NCBI RefSeq assembly: GCF_041381155.1
Contig: NC_091134.1
Location: forward strand, 30,013,540-30,077,539
DNA length: 64,000 nt
Source of the DNA: Argopecten irradians
Taxonomy: Eukaryota; Mollusca; Bivalvia; Pectinida; Pectinidae
Direction of reading: 5' to 3'
Shown here: piece after piece, positions 12,601-23,000 of the stretch
Position numbering within the stretch: position 1 is the first letter of the stretch
How the letters are laid out: each line of letters starts with the position of its first letter
Translations under genes and position numbers: made by a program
The notes under the pieces: generated by a model
What the model saw: only the letters and a program-made list of their open reading frames with translations
The model's database searches: none
Told to the model about the DNA's origin: nothing

Positions 12601-15600
12601 CGACAGCGTGCGGCAGGCTATTGGGGTTGTACCTCAGGTAAGTAAATCAGGGGCTATAACTGTGTATAACACATAAAGGAGCTGTACCTCAAGTTAGTAA
12701 ATCAGGGGCTATAACTGTGTATAACACATAAAGGAGCTGTAACTCAAGTTAGTAAATCAGGGGCTATAACTGTGTATAACACATAAAGGAGCTGTACCTC
12801 AAGTTAGTAAATCAGGGGCTATAACTGTGTATAACACATAAAGGAGCTGTACCTCAAGTTAGTAAATCAGGGGCTATAACTGTGTATAACACATAAAGGA
12901 GCTGTACCTCAAGTAAGTAAATCAGGGGCTATAACTGTGTATAACACATAAAGGAGCTGTACCTCAAGTTAGTAAATCAGGGGCTATAACTGTGTATAAC
13001 ACATAAAGGAGCTGTACCTCAAGTTAGTAAATCAGGGGCTATAACTGTGTATAACACATAAAGGAGCTGTACCTCAAGTTAGTAAATCAGGGGCTATAAC
13101 TGTGTATAACACATAAAGGAGCTGTACCTCAAGTAAGTAAATCAGGGGCTATAACTGTGTATAACACATAAAGGAGCTGTACCTCAAGTAAGTAAATCAG
13201 GGGCTATAACTGTGTATAACACATAAAGGAGCTGTACCTCAAGTTAGTAAATCAGGGGCTATAACTGTGTATAACACATAAAGGAGCTGTACCTCAAGTT
13301 AGTAAATCAGGGGCTATAACTGTGTATAACACATAAAGGAGCTGTACCTCAAGTAAGTAAATCAGGGGCTATAACTGTGTATAACACATAAAGGAGCTGT
13401 ACCTCAAGTAAGTAAATCAGGGGCTATAACTGTGTATAACACATAAAGGAGCTGTACCTCAAGTAAGTAAATCAGGGGCTATAACTGTGTATAACACATA
13501 AAGGAGCTGTACCTCAAGTTAGTAAATCAGGGGCTATAACTGTGTATAACACATAAAGGAGCTGTACCTCAAGTTAGTAAATCAGGGGCTATAACTGTGT
13601 ATAACACATAAAGGAGCTGTACCTCAAGTAAGTAAATCAGGGGCTATCATTGTATAGCGCATAAGAGGCTACATGTATCTTGGATAGGGATGTATACAGT
13701 TAAGAATGAAGTAGTTATGCATTGGAATAATCTCTTAACGAATATTTTAAAGAAATATATGTACTAGAAATATTATGAAGATGAATTTGATTACAATTGA
13801 TGCATATAAATCACTAAAATGGATTAATTGTCAAAACATATGCTGACAGGACGATGGTTGTTTACAATAACAACAAAATATTGCAGTCTCAATTTAGTTC
13901 CAATTTTGGGATTGTTGACAAGAAAAAATGATAAAACCATTAAGAATAATAAAATACATGAATCCATATATAAACTTTTGCAAAAACCTTTTGCAAATTG
14001 TGGAAAAAACAATGTTATACTGCTAACTTGCACATGTGTGACACATATTGGGTCAACAGGAATTTTGTCTGATTTTGTCAATCAGTTTTGCTGTATTTCA
14101 ATAAAAGATAATTGATAATAAAGTTTATATATATACATATTTCATGACATGAATTTTAGGTAATATAGGATGCAATATGGATCATCAAATAGTGAAATTA
14201 GTGGTGGCTTAGTATTATTGTTATTGTCTGATTTCTAGGACTGTGTGCTGTTCCATGACACTGTTTACAAAAACATTCTGTACGGAGATCTCACTAAAAG
14301 CAAAGAGGATGTGGAAGAAGCAGCAAAAATGGCAAGACTTCATGACTCTATTGTTAATAGATTTCCAGCTCAGTATGAAACGCAAGTGGGAGAGAGAGGA
14401 TTAAAGTTATCAGGTAAAGGGACATTTCTTCTCTTGTTATAGGGGTATAAAACAAATAATGTTTGCTGAATGAATTCTGTTCACAATGAGTCTGTAACTT
14501 AACAGAAGAAAACATGTCCATTACTACATAATTATGTACTGCTGTATAGCATTGAATTAGATATGATAGTCGTACCATAGAATTTTAGTTTTGTGGAAAT
14601 ATACCATTTTCAAACTGGGGTGAAGTGATTCAACATGATTTTATAAATTTAATTTTGTACACCCTTAGGGGGAGAAAAACAAAGAGTGGCCATAGCCCGC
14701 ACCATCATGAAGGATCCACCAATCATTGTTTATGATGAAGCTACCTCTTCTCTGGATACAATTACAGAACAGGTAAGAGCAACCAATTACAGAACAGAAG
14801 AATTCAACCAATCACAGAACTGAATAATTCAACTAATTACAGAACAGAATAACTCAACCAATCACAGAACAGAAGAATTCAACCAATCACAGAAATGAAT
14901 AATTCAACCAATTACAGAACAGAATAACTCAACAATCACAAAACAGAAGAATTCAACCAATCACAGAATTGAATTATTCAACCCATTACAGAACAGAATA
15001 AACAGAATAATTCAACCAATCACCGAACAGAATGATTCAACCAATCACAAAACACGAGAACTCAAGCAATCACAGAACACAATAGTTCAACCAATTACAG
15101 AACAGAATCATTCAACCAATCACAGAACATAATGATTCAACCAATCACAGAACAGATTAATTCAACTAATTACAGAACAGAATGATTCAATCAATTATAG
15201 AACAGAATAATTCAACCATTTATAGAAGAAAATGTTCATTTGAAAGGTGTGACAGTTTAACAAATTACAGAACAGTAAGAACAGTTTAACAAATTACAGA
15301 ACAGTAAGAATGAGTTTATCCAATTGCAGAACAGAAGGAATAAGTTTCTGCAAAAACAGAACAAGTCTCTAACCCCTTCCATCATGAGAAGTAATATTCT
15401 GTGGAGAGAGTTTTGGGGTCAGATAGCAATGAAATTGAAAATGAGGAAAAGAAAACTCCCCAACCTGCATCCAATCATGCTATTAGAATTTTATGGTTTT
15501 GTTCAGAGCTTTATCACAATTAATGGTAATTCCATGTAATTACAGAACATTCTGGAAGCGCTACGAAGAATAACAAAAGGCCGTACGACAATAGTGATAG

Positions 15601-15773
15601 CACACCGCCTGTCATCAGTAGTGGATGCCGATCAGATTCTGGTGTTGGACCGGGGTACTGTAGCGGAGAGTGGCACACACTATAGCCTACTGGCCAACCC
15701 TCTCAGTCTGTACGCAGAACTGTGGCAAAAACAAAACCAACTCCCAGAGAGTAAACCTGACAATGAGGAATAA
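671..15773 (+). CDS. ABCB7: ABCB7/Atm1-type mitochondrial ABC half-transporter (5' end outside window)
   Basis: Fourteen exons join in frame to 663 aa: 671-766, 1169-1354, 1906-2035, 2425-2611, 2806-2887, 3509-3597, 4431-4518, 5034-5208, 11303-11460, 12038-12201, 12508-12637, 14239-14413, 14669-14772, 15546-15773 (TAA). All have GT/AG ends and matching phases. The first two exons look like a presequence region (rich in S, R, K), followed by [15 protein letters not shown]. The membrane domain includes NYETVKYFNNE and [10 protein letters not shown]; the ATPase domain has Walker A GGSGSGKS (about residue 446), signature LSGGE (about 553), Walker B IIVYDEA (about 574) and H-loop IAHRLS (about 607). 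The family exports a glutathione-linked sulfur compound from the matrix for cytosolic Fe-S assembly. The protein resembles human ABCB7 along its length, but the C terminus is short and lacks the human Cys-rich tail. Four of its introns carry splice-site arrays. The true start codon is upstream of the window. Confidence 0.95.
845..992. mobile_element. Foldback MITE-like element in ABCB7 intron
   Basis: The left arm (gaacgaagtgagtaaagtac, then an AT-rich stretch ending in gattagttc) is an imperfect inverted copy of the right arm (gactaatcaacggtaaattg, then tacttcgtcc). There is no coding capacity. A related arm lies at 1-60, which shows that it is dispersed. Confidence 0.6.
1579..1731. repeat. 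Imperfect palindrome (foldback element) in ABCB7 intron
   Basis: 'aacatacaatgggtgttcta' near 1611 pairs with 'tagaacacccaatgtatgtt' near 1676-1696. The inner 'tggtgca' and 'tgcacca' and an outer AT-rich arm also pair. A MITE-like foldback is the simplest reading. Confidence 0.65.
2888..3508. repeat. ABCB7 intron ending in a bivalve-type dispersed repeat
   Basis: About 3183-3240 carries, in reverse orientation, the motif 'taacaagaggcccagtgggc' followed by 'ctatattgctcacctgg'. The same terminal motif occurs at 30909 (+) and near 44980-45008 (-), and a shorter form at 11850. The upstream part (2880-2960) resembles 44440-44520. No protein is encoded. Confidence 0.5.
3636..3985 (+). repeat. 64-bp tandem repeat, about 5 copies
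   Basis: The unit starts 'taagatactgtagtggaagg' and contains 'gggcccctagtccctaccct'. It lies in the ABCB7 intron about 40 bp after the donor at 3597. Unlike the other intronic arrays it does not copy the exon edge. Confidence 0.9.
4519..5033. other. ABCB7 intron without recognisable content
   Basis: AT-rich intron with a normal 5' splice site (AAG/gtacat) and 3' splice site (ttatttcag). I see no repeat, RNA gene or open frame worth reporting. Confidence 0.6.
5209..6230 (+). repeat. 28-bp tandem array copying an ABCB7 exon end and 5' splice site
   Basis: About 36 copies of a unit 'gacattacagcaggtaatct' plus 'cagggata'. The exon ends GACATTACAGCAG at 5208 and the donor is gtaatc, so each unit repeats 13 nt of exon followed by a donor-like site. 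Later copies vary by substitution and small insertions. Use of the next decoy donor would extend the reading frame only to a TAA at 5238-5240. Confidence 0.93.
6266..7253. mobile_element. Non-autonomous DNA element with imperfect terminal inverted repeats
   Basis: The left end 'ccttaaggatgtattcttct' (6266) pairs with the right end 'agaggagtacatcctaagtc' (about 7235-7254). The interior has two diverged repeats around 'agcacacgga' (6747 and 7146) and no plausible protein. It lies between the donor-copy and acceptor-copy arrays of the same ABCB7 intron. Confidence 0.55.
7379..11302 (+). repeat. 58-bp tandem array copying an ABCB7 3' splice site and exon start
   Basis: About 67 copies of a 58-bp unit: 'gtacaatgactgtaggagac' + 'ttggtgatggt' + 'ctgatacttagtctgttctg' + 'tgtgtag'. 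The real exon begins at 11303 with the same 31 nt, after the same 'tgtgtgtag' acceptor. Each copy therefore offers a 3' splice site plus 31 nt of exon, and then an in-frame TGA. Copies at 7620-7870 and 8560-8780 have many single-base losses, which could be real decay or poorly polished assembly. Confidence 0.96.
11461..12037. other. ABCB7 intron
   Basis: AT-rich intron between the TMD-end exon and the first ATPase-domain exon. A short 'taaggcccgttcggcctctc' motif near 11850 resembles the end of the dispersed repeat seen at 3240 and 30909. Nothing else stands out. Confidence 0.5.
12638..13646 (+). repeat. 55-bp tandem array copying an ABCB7 exon end and 5' splice site
   Basis: About 18 nearly identical copies. 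The unit runs 'gtaagtaaatcaggggctat', 'aactgtgtataacacataaa', 'ggagctgtacctcaa'. The exon ends GGTTGTACCTCAG/gtaagtaaatcag, and each unit carries 'gctgtacctcaa' followed by gtaagt or gttagt, so about half keep a good donor. Readthrough hits TAA in the first unit. The high identity suggests recent expansion or homogenisation. Confidence 0.95.
13647..14238. other. ABCB7 intron remainder after the 55-bp array
   Basis: AT-rich sequence ending in the acceptor 'gatttctag' at 14238. Open frames on both strands near 13824-14115 have no recognisable features and are taken as chance. Confidence 0.5.
14773..15350 (+). repeat. About 27-bp degenerate tandem array copying an ABCB7 exon end
   Basis: Units of the type 'attacagaacagaataatt' + 'caaccaat', roughly 20 diverged copies. 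The upstream exon ends ATTACAGAACAG/gtaaga at 14772, and the downstream exon begins at 15546 after 'aattacag' with AACATT. The same 12-mer AATTACAGAACA therefore spans both intron ends and recurs inside. Confidence 0.85.
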
Positions 15774-16904
15774 CAGTACAGGATCAATTAGATCTCTTAC
15801 CCAGTTTTAAGTTTTGATATGTGATATCTCAATTGTTGTAGAACCTTGTCAACTTTTAAAGGCGTGGATTTGGATATTAGATTTCATAATCAGTGATATT
15901 GTTTGGTGCTAAAATAGAAACTAAAATTTGTATTCAACATCAAATATTTCGTCATCCTCATTCTTATAGAAATTTGCAGAGGATGTCCTATATCTTAAAT
16001 GGCATTGAAATGGCATTGCAAGTTTTGGATGTTAAATTTCTTTAGTGTGCGAGCCATATTTTGATTATTTAGTTTATAACCAGATTATATATAAGAACAA
16101 AACTAATGTATAAGATATCAGTCCAGAACATATACTAATTATGTTGTTAAGTTTGTTAACTGGATACATAAAAACATACACATGTATTGGTGTAAAGAGT
16201 TACAGTACCATGTTTTGAATTTTATTACATTGAACTTTAGTACTCCACAAATCTGATCTTCACATGTTAACACATAGTGTTGATGGATTAGTGCTTTTTC
16301 AAAGTGCTTTATTTTATAGAGATTTTATTTTGGAACGTATGTGTCTTATGTAATAATTCATGATAAATCATTTTGATTGGATTAAGATTTAGTGTAGAAT
16401 GCCATCAAGTTATTGATAATTATGGAACAAGCAATCGTTTCAAAATCTCTACTTTACCCAAGGACTCCCGTGAAACTACTATTCATTTCAGGCTGTTGAA
16501 CTTCCGTTGTGTTACTTCAGGGTATAATTTATTGAATTCTAATCAAGTCACAAGAGCAGGTGAAGCCCTATGATGTATAGGAGTGTAGTGTATTATCTTT
16601 GGTTATTCAGTAGCACATCAAAATTGGTTATGGTGTTTTTGTTTAAAGATTTACAGTATACACACAGTATACAAACAGTTTTCTGTGTGCATGTCTAAAT
16701 GCTGTTTTCTACAATGTCAATTTGATTTTTGATTCGGGGGTGGGGGGACTTACCCATATCCTATACTAAAGAAAGGCCTTCTGCCATAGGAAGACAAGTA
16801 CAATGTAATTACATGCTATCCTTTGAATATTAAGGCCTTCAGATTTTCATTTTTACGATATCAGGACTACATGTAACATTGATGGTACTATTGGTGATGG
16901 TTGT
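15774..16904 (+). other. ABCB7 3' UTR and downstream region
   Basis: This follows the TAA at 15771-15773. It is AT-rich with no clear coding sequence, probably 3' UTR in its first part. I could not fix a polyadenylation site. A G-rich run lies near 16735. Confidence 0.4.
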
Positions 16905-17690
16905 ATTGTACACAGGTAAACGTGTTGATTTAGATATCTTTCTTGTACACAGGTAAACGTGTTGATTTGGATATCTCTTGTACACAGGTAAACGTGTTGA
17001 TTTAGATATCTCTTGTACACAGTTAAACTTGTTGATTTGGATATCTCTCTTGTACACAGGTAAACTTGTTGATTTGGATATCTCTCTTGTACACAGGTAA
17101 ACGTGTTGATTTGGATATCTCTTGTACACAGGTAAACGTTTTGATTTGGATATCTCTCTTGTACACAATTAAACTTGTTGATTTGGATATCTCTCTTGTA
17201 CACAGTTAAACTTGTTGATTTGGATATCTCTCTTGTACACAGTTAAACTTGTTGATTTGGATATCTCTCTTGTACACAGTTAAACTTGTTGATTTGGATA
17301 TCTCTCTTGTACACAGGTAAACGTGTTGATTTGGATATCTCTTGTACACAGGTAAACTTGTTGATTTGGATATCTCTCTTGTACACAGGTAAACGTGTTG
17401 ATTTGGATATCTTTCTTGTACACAGGTAAACGTGTTGATTTGGATATCTCTTGTACACAGTTAAACTTGTTGATTTGGATATCTCTCTTGTACACAGGTA
17501 AACGTGTTGATTTGGATATCTCTTGTACACAGGTAAACTTGTTGATTTGGATATCTCTCTTGTACACAGTTAAACTTGTTGATTTGGATATCTCTTGTAC
17601 ACAGTTAAACTTGTTGATTTGGATATCTCTCTTGTACACAGTTAAACGTGTTGATTTGGATATCTCTCTTGTACACAGGTAAACTGACTT
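16905..17690 (+). repeat. 35-37-bp tandem array downstream of ABCB7, about 21 copies
   Basis: The unit is 'gtaaacttgttgatttggat' + 'atctctcttgtacacag', with Gly/Thr-type point variants and a 2-bp length variant. Each junction reads 'ttgtacacag/gtaaac', a sequence that could act as both a 3' and a 5' splice site, but no exon was found here. Open frames of about 100 aa on both strands are by-products. Confidence 0.9.
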
Positions 17691-20087
17691 GTTATTTATT
17701 TGGATATTTCACATGTGAAATAAAATGTGATATTTCACATGTACTACCATCTATTGACATGGTGAATGTAACAATTTCCACAAGTCTTTAGTCACAGGCG
17801 TCACATCAAAAGTGTGGCAGTTACTTTTGGCACAGGACTTGGGTTAGTGTTATCGTTTCTCCACCAAAAATCAGGCTAATCGTGGGCATCGAACATATCA
17901 AAACATTTAAATTAGATGCAACAAAGATGGTGTTTTCTGAGCACTATCATCCTAAATTTGTTTTTTGAAAAACAAAGGTGTGGTTTCAAATGAGAGATAA
18001 ACTACAATGTATATGTAACGGATGTAATTGGACATGTTTTAACAAAACCCACTTTAACTATTGTTGTTTCCCACTTTATTTTTCAAATTATACATGTACA
18101 TGCAAATAAGGATATGCTGTGATTTTGTTTTCAAAAGTATTTAAATTATGTACAAGAAATTGTGATAAATAAAATAATGAAAGAAATCCAAATGATCATT
18201 TGTTGTTAATGTGCGAAAAGGATAATTCATTTTCATAAAATGCAAAATTTGAAAACAAATGCTTGATGTTCGTACAGATACAAAAAAATGTATCTGAAAT
18301 TTAATTTTTCAGGGTCTTTCAGAACTACATCCTTTGGGCCTTTTCAAGACTACAAACCAGATGCAAGGCAGTTATGCACTTTGAAAACAAGATAGCCGAT
18401 AGGCCCCCAGCTTGGATTTCGATAGTTGAAGTTTGTTACCATCATTTCTCAGAAAGAACACATGGGATGTTTTTCAAATTTCACATAGTAACACCCCTAG
18501 TACCTTAGTTATGCATATTGCATTTTGGGAACAAGCTGAAATGGATCTTTCAGTACTAACTGATCTTCTTGTTATTATATCAGTGCCAAAATGAAATATG
18601 ACGACAACTAGGGTCCTAGGGGAAACTATACATTTATGTATGAAATTTGAGAATTGTTCCTTTATTTCTTTCTTTCTAGCGGTAAACAAACTTCAAGTAT
18701 CAAAATAGATAAAGACTAGAACAGCTGGCTGTGTTAAGTATATAAGTTCCCCTAGATGTATACGTCAGTTTTGGAACAATCATACAAAAAGGTAGCCAAC
18801 AGGCAGCCGTTTTGGATTTTTTAGTTGATGTTTGAGTTAAAGGGATCTCTCTAAAATTGATGTGTAGAATCTTCTTGGTCCCTAAATTCTGCCAATTGCA
18901 TTTTGTGATAGGAAAGATAAGCCACCATCTACCATTATTCTGATTTTCTCATCTTCCTCGTGTTAAACTTTTAGAACTTGGTCACAAATTCTGCATATAT
19001 CCATTTTGGAAGAAATCCGAGCACAGCATCGCAGACAGTGGCCATATTGAATTAGACAAGTGATGTGTGTTACTGCTCAGCAGACTTAATTTGAAATTTC
19101 TCAAAAAATTTCAAAGGAATAGAGAAAGCGGGGAGAAGATCCTTCAAATTGATAGACATCCATCATCCATGGTGGGCGCCAAGGTCCATGTGGGATATCA
19201 GGACAGTAAAACCTGATTTATCATACCAACTAATTAAAATTTGTAAAATACCAAATTTGCGTATTTTGAAGGCAATTCAATTTCACAAAAATTTATAACT
19301 GCAAAACTACATGTACAATACGCGTTGGTTTACAATTGGTGGTCCAATGTTTAGAATGTTGTTGGACCAATCTCTACTACAATTTACACATTAAAAATGT
19401 TTATATCAAATGATTAAAAGGTCTAACTGTAAATCGCTTTTCGCTATATTCCCAGTCATGTTTTACTGTTAATTTCAGCGAACTTTGATACCCACATACT
19501 AAATGGAAAGAAAAACCAGTATTTTTAAGATAACCTGTATATTTTATTACTGTTCGAAATTGAAATATGATGAGCAGTTCATCCTATGAATATTATCAAA
19601 ATAATTGCAAAATATTCTCTCCAGCATCCTCAATACCCCAAGAGTCACTATCACTGTCATTATATCCATTCCTGGACTATGTCATAGCAAATATGTGTGA
19701 CAATTGATGAACAGCTAATTTGGTTCTTTGATGTTCATCAAAAGAATGCTGTTATCTTCGAAGGAAGTCTCTTATTTTTCCCATCTGAGCTGCCTTTAAT
19801 TTTACTATGAGATAGTCCAAGGGTGAATATATTTGTAGTAAAAGAAAAGAAAAAGAAAATACCAAATCTGTGATTAAGGAATTTTATTCCAGTATAAAAT
19901 ATTTACATCAAATTTGAAGACAAAGGGGATTAAAAAAATCTTCTCGTGTAAGACTTTAAAACCTTCATTGTCTGTGTATTTGTTATTTCAATCTTGCGTG
20001 TATTAAAGATGAACTCACAGATATCACATTTTAAATAATCACTATCTCATCTTATCTGTTGATTTTCTCGTCATGGCTTTCTCCGAT
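17691..20087. repeat. Intergenic region between convergent ABCB7 and PNISR, with old repeat copies
   Basis: About 18300-19200 is a diverged copy of the tandem family at 35440-36735 (shared 'ttggatttcgatagttgaag', 'ggtgggcgccaa' and 'gggat' end). About 19623-19840 is a truncated copy of the foldback at 47766-48070. The PNISR 3' UTR probably occupies the part nearest 20087. No gene is seen. Confidence 0.55.
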
Positions 20088-23000
20088 TTAGTATGATCTG
20101 GAAGTAAACAATACAAACTGGTAAAGATGATGTTAATAAAATAATGTATATAACTTGCTCCTAACAAACTCAAAATATGTTTATATTATGAGCTTAATGC
20201 TATCACTAAGATGAGTGAATACATTTTGGTATTTTAACTAGGCTTTTATACAGTGTACACTGTATATAATTGTTAAAATTAGTTTGTTACAAGCAGGTTT
20301 CATTGTCAACAAACTAAAAGAAGATTTGCCATAAAGAACTATTTGTTGAAAAACATATATATACTTTTTAAAGGGTTCAATTTTGCTATTTTTATTATAG
20401 TGAAAACATCTTCCTTACAAATGCAGAAAACTTGCCAAAAAAAAACCCTAAATATTAAGTTTAAGTGGCTAAATGAAAAAAGATGGAGAAAATGAGCCCA
20501 CCTTGATCTGGATCTAGACCTTTGTTTGCGACTGGACTTCTTACCGCTGCTTCTCCTAGCCTTATCATCATAATACTTTTCCCTACGAGCCTTCCTGCTA
20601 CTGGAACGCGATTCTTGTGATCCACTTCTAGAGTATTTTCCCGAGGATTTCTTGTGTTTGCTGCTGTACTTAACATATCCATCACTGTCATCATCAGAAT
20701 GCTTCCTTTTCTTTGATTTAGACTTGGATTTGCTGCTGTGATGTTCATCATACCTCTCCCGAGACCTACCACGTTCCCTTTCTCGTTTATCCCTACTGGA
20801 ACTTCTCTCTTTCTGTCTGCGTTTCTCTCTATCCCTATCCCATGACCTTGACCTACTCCTGTATCGTCTATCGTCCCTATCGTATGAGCGTGACCTACTT
20901 TTGTGTCGTCGTTGGTCCCTACTATGTCTCCGGTCGGATTCCCTATCACGACTATCGTCCCTGTATTTGTCCCTACTGTCTTCCCTATCGTCCCTGTACC
21001 CCTCCCGGCTATGTGATCTCTCCTCCCGTCTATCCCTACCCTCATTCCCTCTAGAAACTTTCCTTGAGTCCTGTCTACTAGACTTATGTTTCCTTGCACT
21101 CTCCTCGTCTCTACTCCTCCTCCTCCTTTCCTTGTCCACACTACCTTCATCGTCTCTGCTTACCTTGCCTACACCAGATAATCTATTTTTTTTGGAGGTG
21201 GAATCCCTTTTCCGTGAAGTTTTCCTTTCAGACGAACTGGATGTTCCTGAATTAGCTGAGGACACAGAACTACTTGAACTTTCTGAATCTGAATCACTAT
21301 CACTACCACTTGAAGAACTTGTACTAGAAAATTCCTTTGTTTTCTTGGACTTTCTCTGTTTGTCCTTTTTTGATCGGTCACCCTTCCCCTCCCCTGTTTC
21401 CCCAGCCTCCTCATGTTTCACATCCAAACCAGGAATTCCATTGTATTTGTTCTCAAATGGGTAACTTGCTTTCTTTTCAGATATTGCTTCTTTCAGAAAT
21501 GCTGGTGTCTCTGGTTCTGCAAAAGGAAAACAAAACTTAAAAGTAGGTTTCGCCCAACCAAATAAATATTTTTTTGTAAAATCTGATAAAGGGAATAAAA
21601 GATGAAAAAATGTATTAAAAAATACCTCAATTTAATTTCTTTATGTGTATGAGATTGAACAAATGTGTCTTTACAGTGAATAGTCGGGCAAAGAAAACCA
21701 GTCTAAATGCGTTCATTGGCCTTCCAAAAGTTCTCACATATTAATACGACGGTCAAGTTCTGCTTAGTTTCCCAGTTCTGACCATTAAAGTAAAGAAAAG
21801 TTGAAAGCATCGAAAGCGAGGCTGTATGGAAATGTAACCACGGACATAGTGAGCCGGGATGACGTTTTAGAATTCCCATACTTTAAATTAATTTCTTCGT
21901 ACGCAGACAGATTTTGATGAGAGATCGACTGTTCACTTTAATACAAAATTGAAGGAAATCCTTGATTTATTACGAATGTCAGCCAGACAGAATAGTATGC
22001 AAATGAAGCTGAGATAGATTGTGTTGTCAAAATTTTGCGCATGCGCATTGTTACGCACTAAAAGTAAACAAAATGGCTGAACGAAAGCATGCGAGAAAAA
22101 AAATGTATCTGAATCGGCAACAACGACGAGGAACTTACAATGGAATCAGTAGCACCCTATGATATCTCTAGGGAATGAAATTCAGAGATTGCATGTAGCA
22201 ATAGAAGAAACAGAAGCCATGTCTCAAGCAGAACTTTCCCGGATTCTGTTGCATGTGGTGAGTTAAATTACAACACATATGCCAGCGCACATACGGAGAC
22301 AGACTTACTAGATATAGGTTTGATGTACTAAGCTAGCGAGCATAATGTAAGTAACAAGAAGTGTTTTAGATGATATGCTATGTATAAACAGTCCATCGCA
22401 ATTCGATTTGTTATTGTTATTTTTTGAAAGCCATGTCATATACCGTTATTTGATTCTTTTGATGTACATCAAAGGACAAACTACCTGCTTGTCAGTTATA
22501 ACACACAGTACCTTCAGTTTTGCTATGATATATTCCAGGGGATGATTGTAACAGTAATAGTAATCCCTAGAGTATCATGGATGCAATTAAATATGGATAT
22601 ATCAATTTGTTAGCCAAACAGATTTTGTTATTATTAAAGGGAGGTGCAAAACATCATCGCCTATTTGAATACTCCTGTTATTTGAATATTTTCTTCTGGA
22701 AAATACCCTATTCAAATAAGCGGAATCCTCTGTAAAAAAAAAAAAAAAAATATCCAGTTTGTTCTGAATCCAAAGTAATACTTGATAAAATGAACCTAGT
22801 TTAAAGTTGCCAATTAAATGTTGGTCAAATACAAACCTTCAAAAACTTAATATGTATATCATTAACCATTGCAGGATGGACATCCCTTTCCTTCAATGTC
22901 AGCGTATAAAAGAGTATTTTTTCTCTCTCATCACATTATAGATAAGAACTTCTTAATTGCTGAAAATTAACATTTTTTCTTCTTGGGTTAGTCATTTGAG

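Noticed and set aside
16839..17682. Open frames of about 95-119 aa on both strands with KRYPNQ/VYLCTR repeats
   Set aside because: By-products of the 35-37-bp array.
20842..21464. 187-aa and 70-aa plus-strand frames rich in Ser/Leu
   Set aside because: Antisense shadow of the PNISR Ser/Arg exon, whose codon bias removes stops on the other strand.
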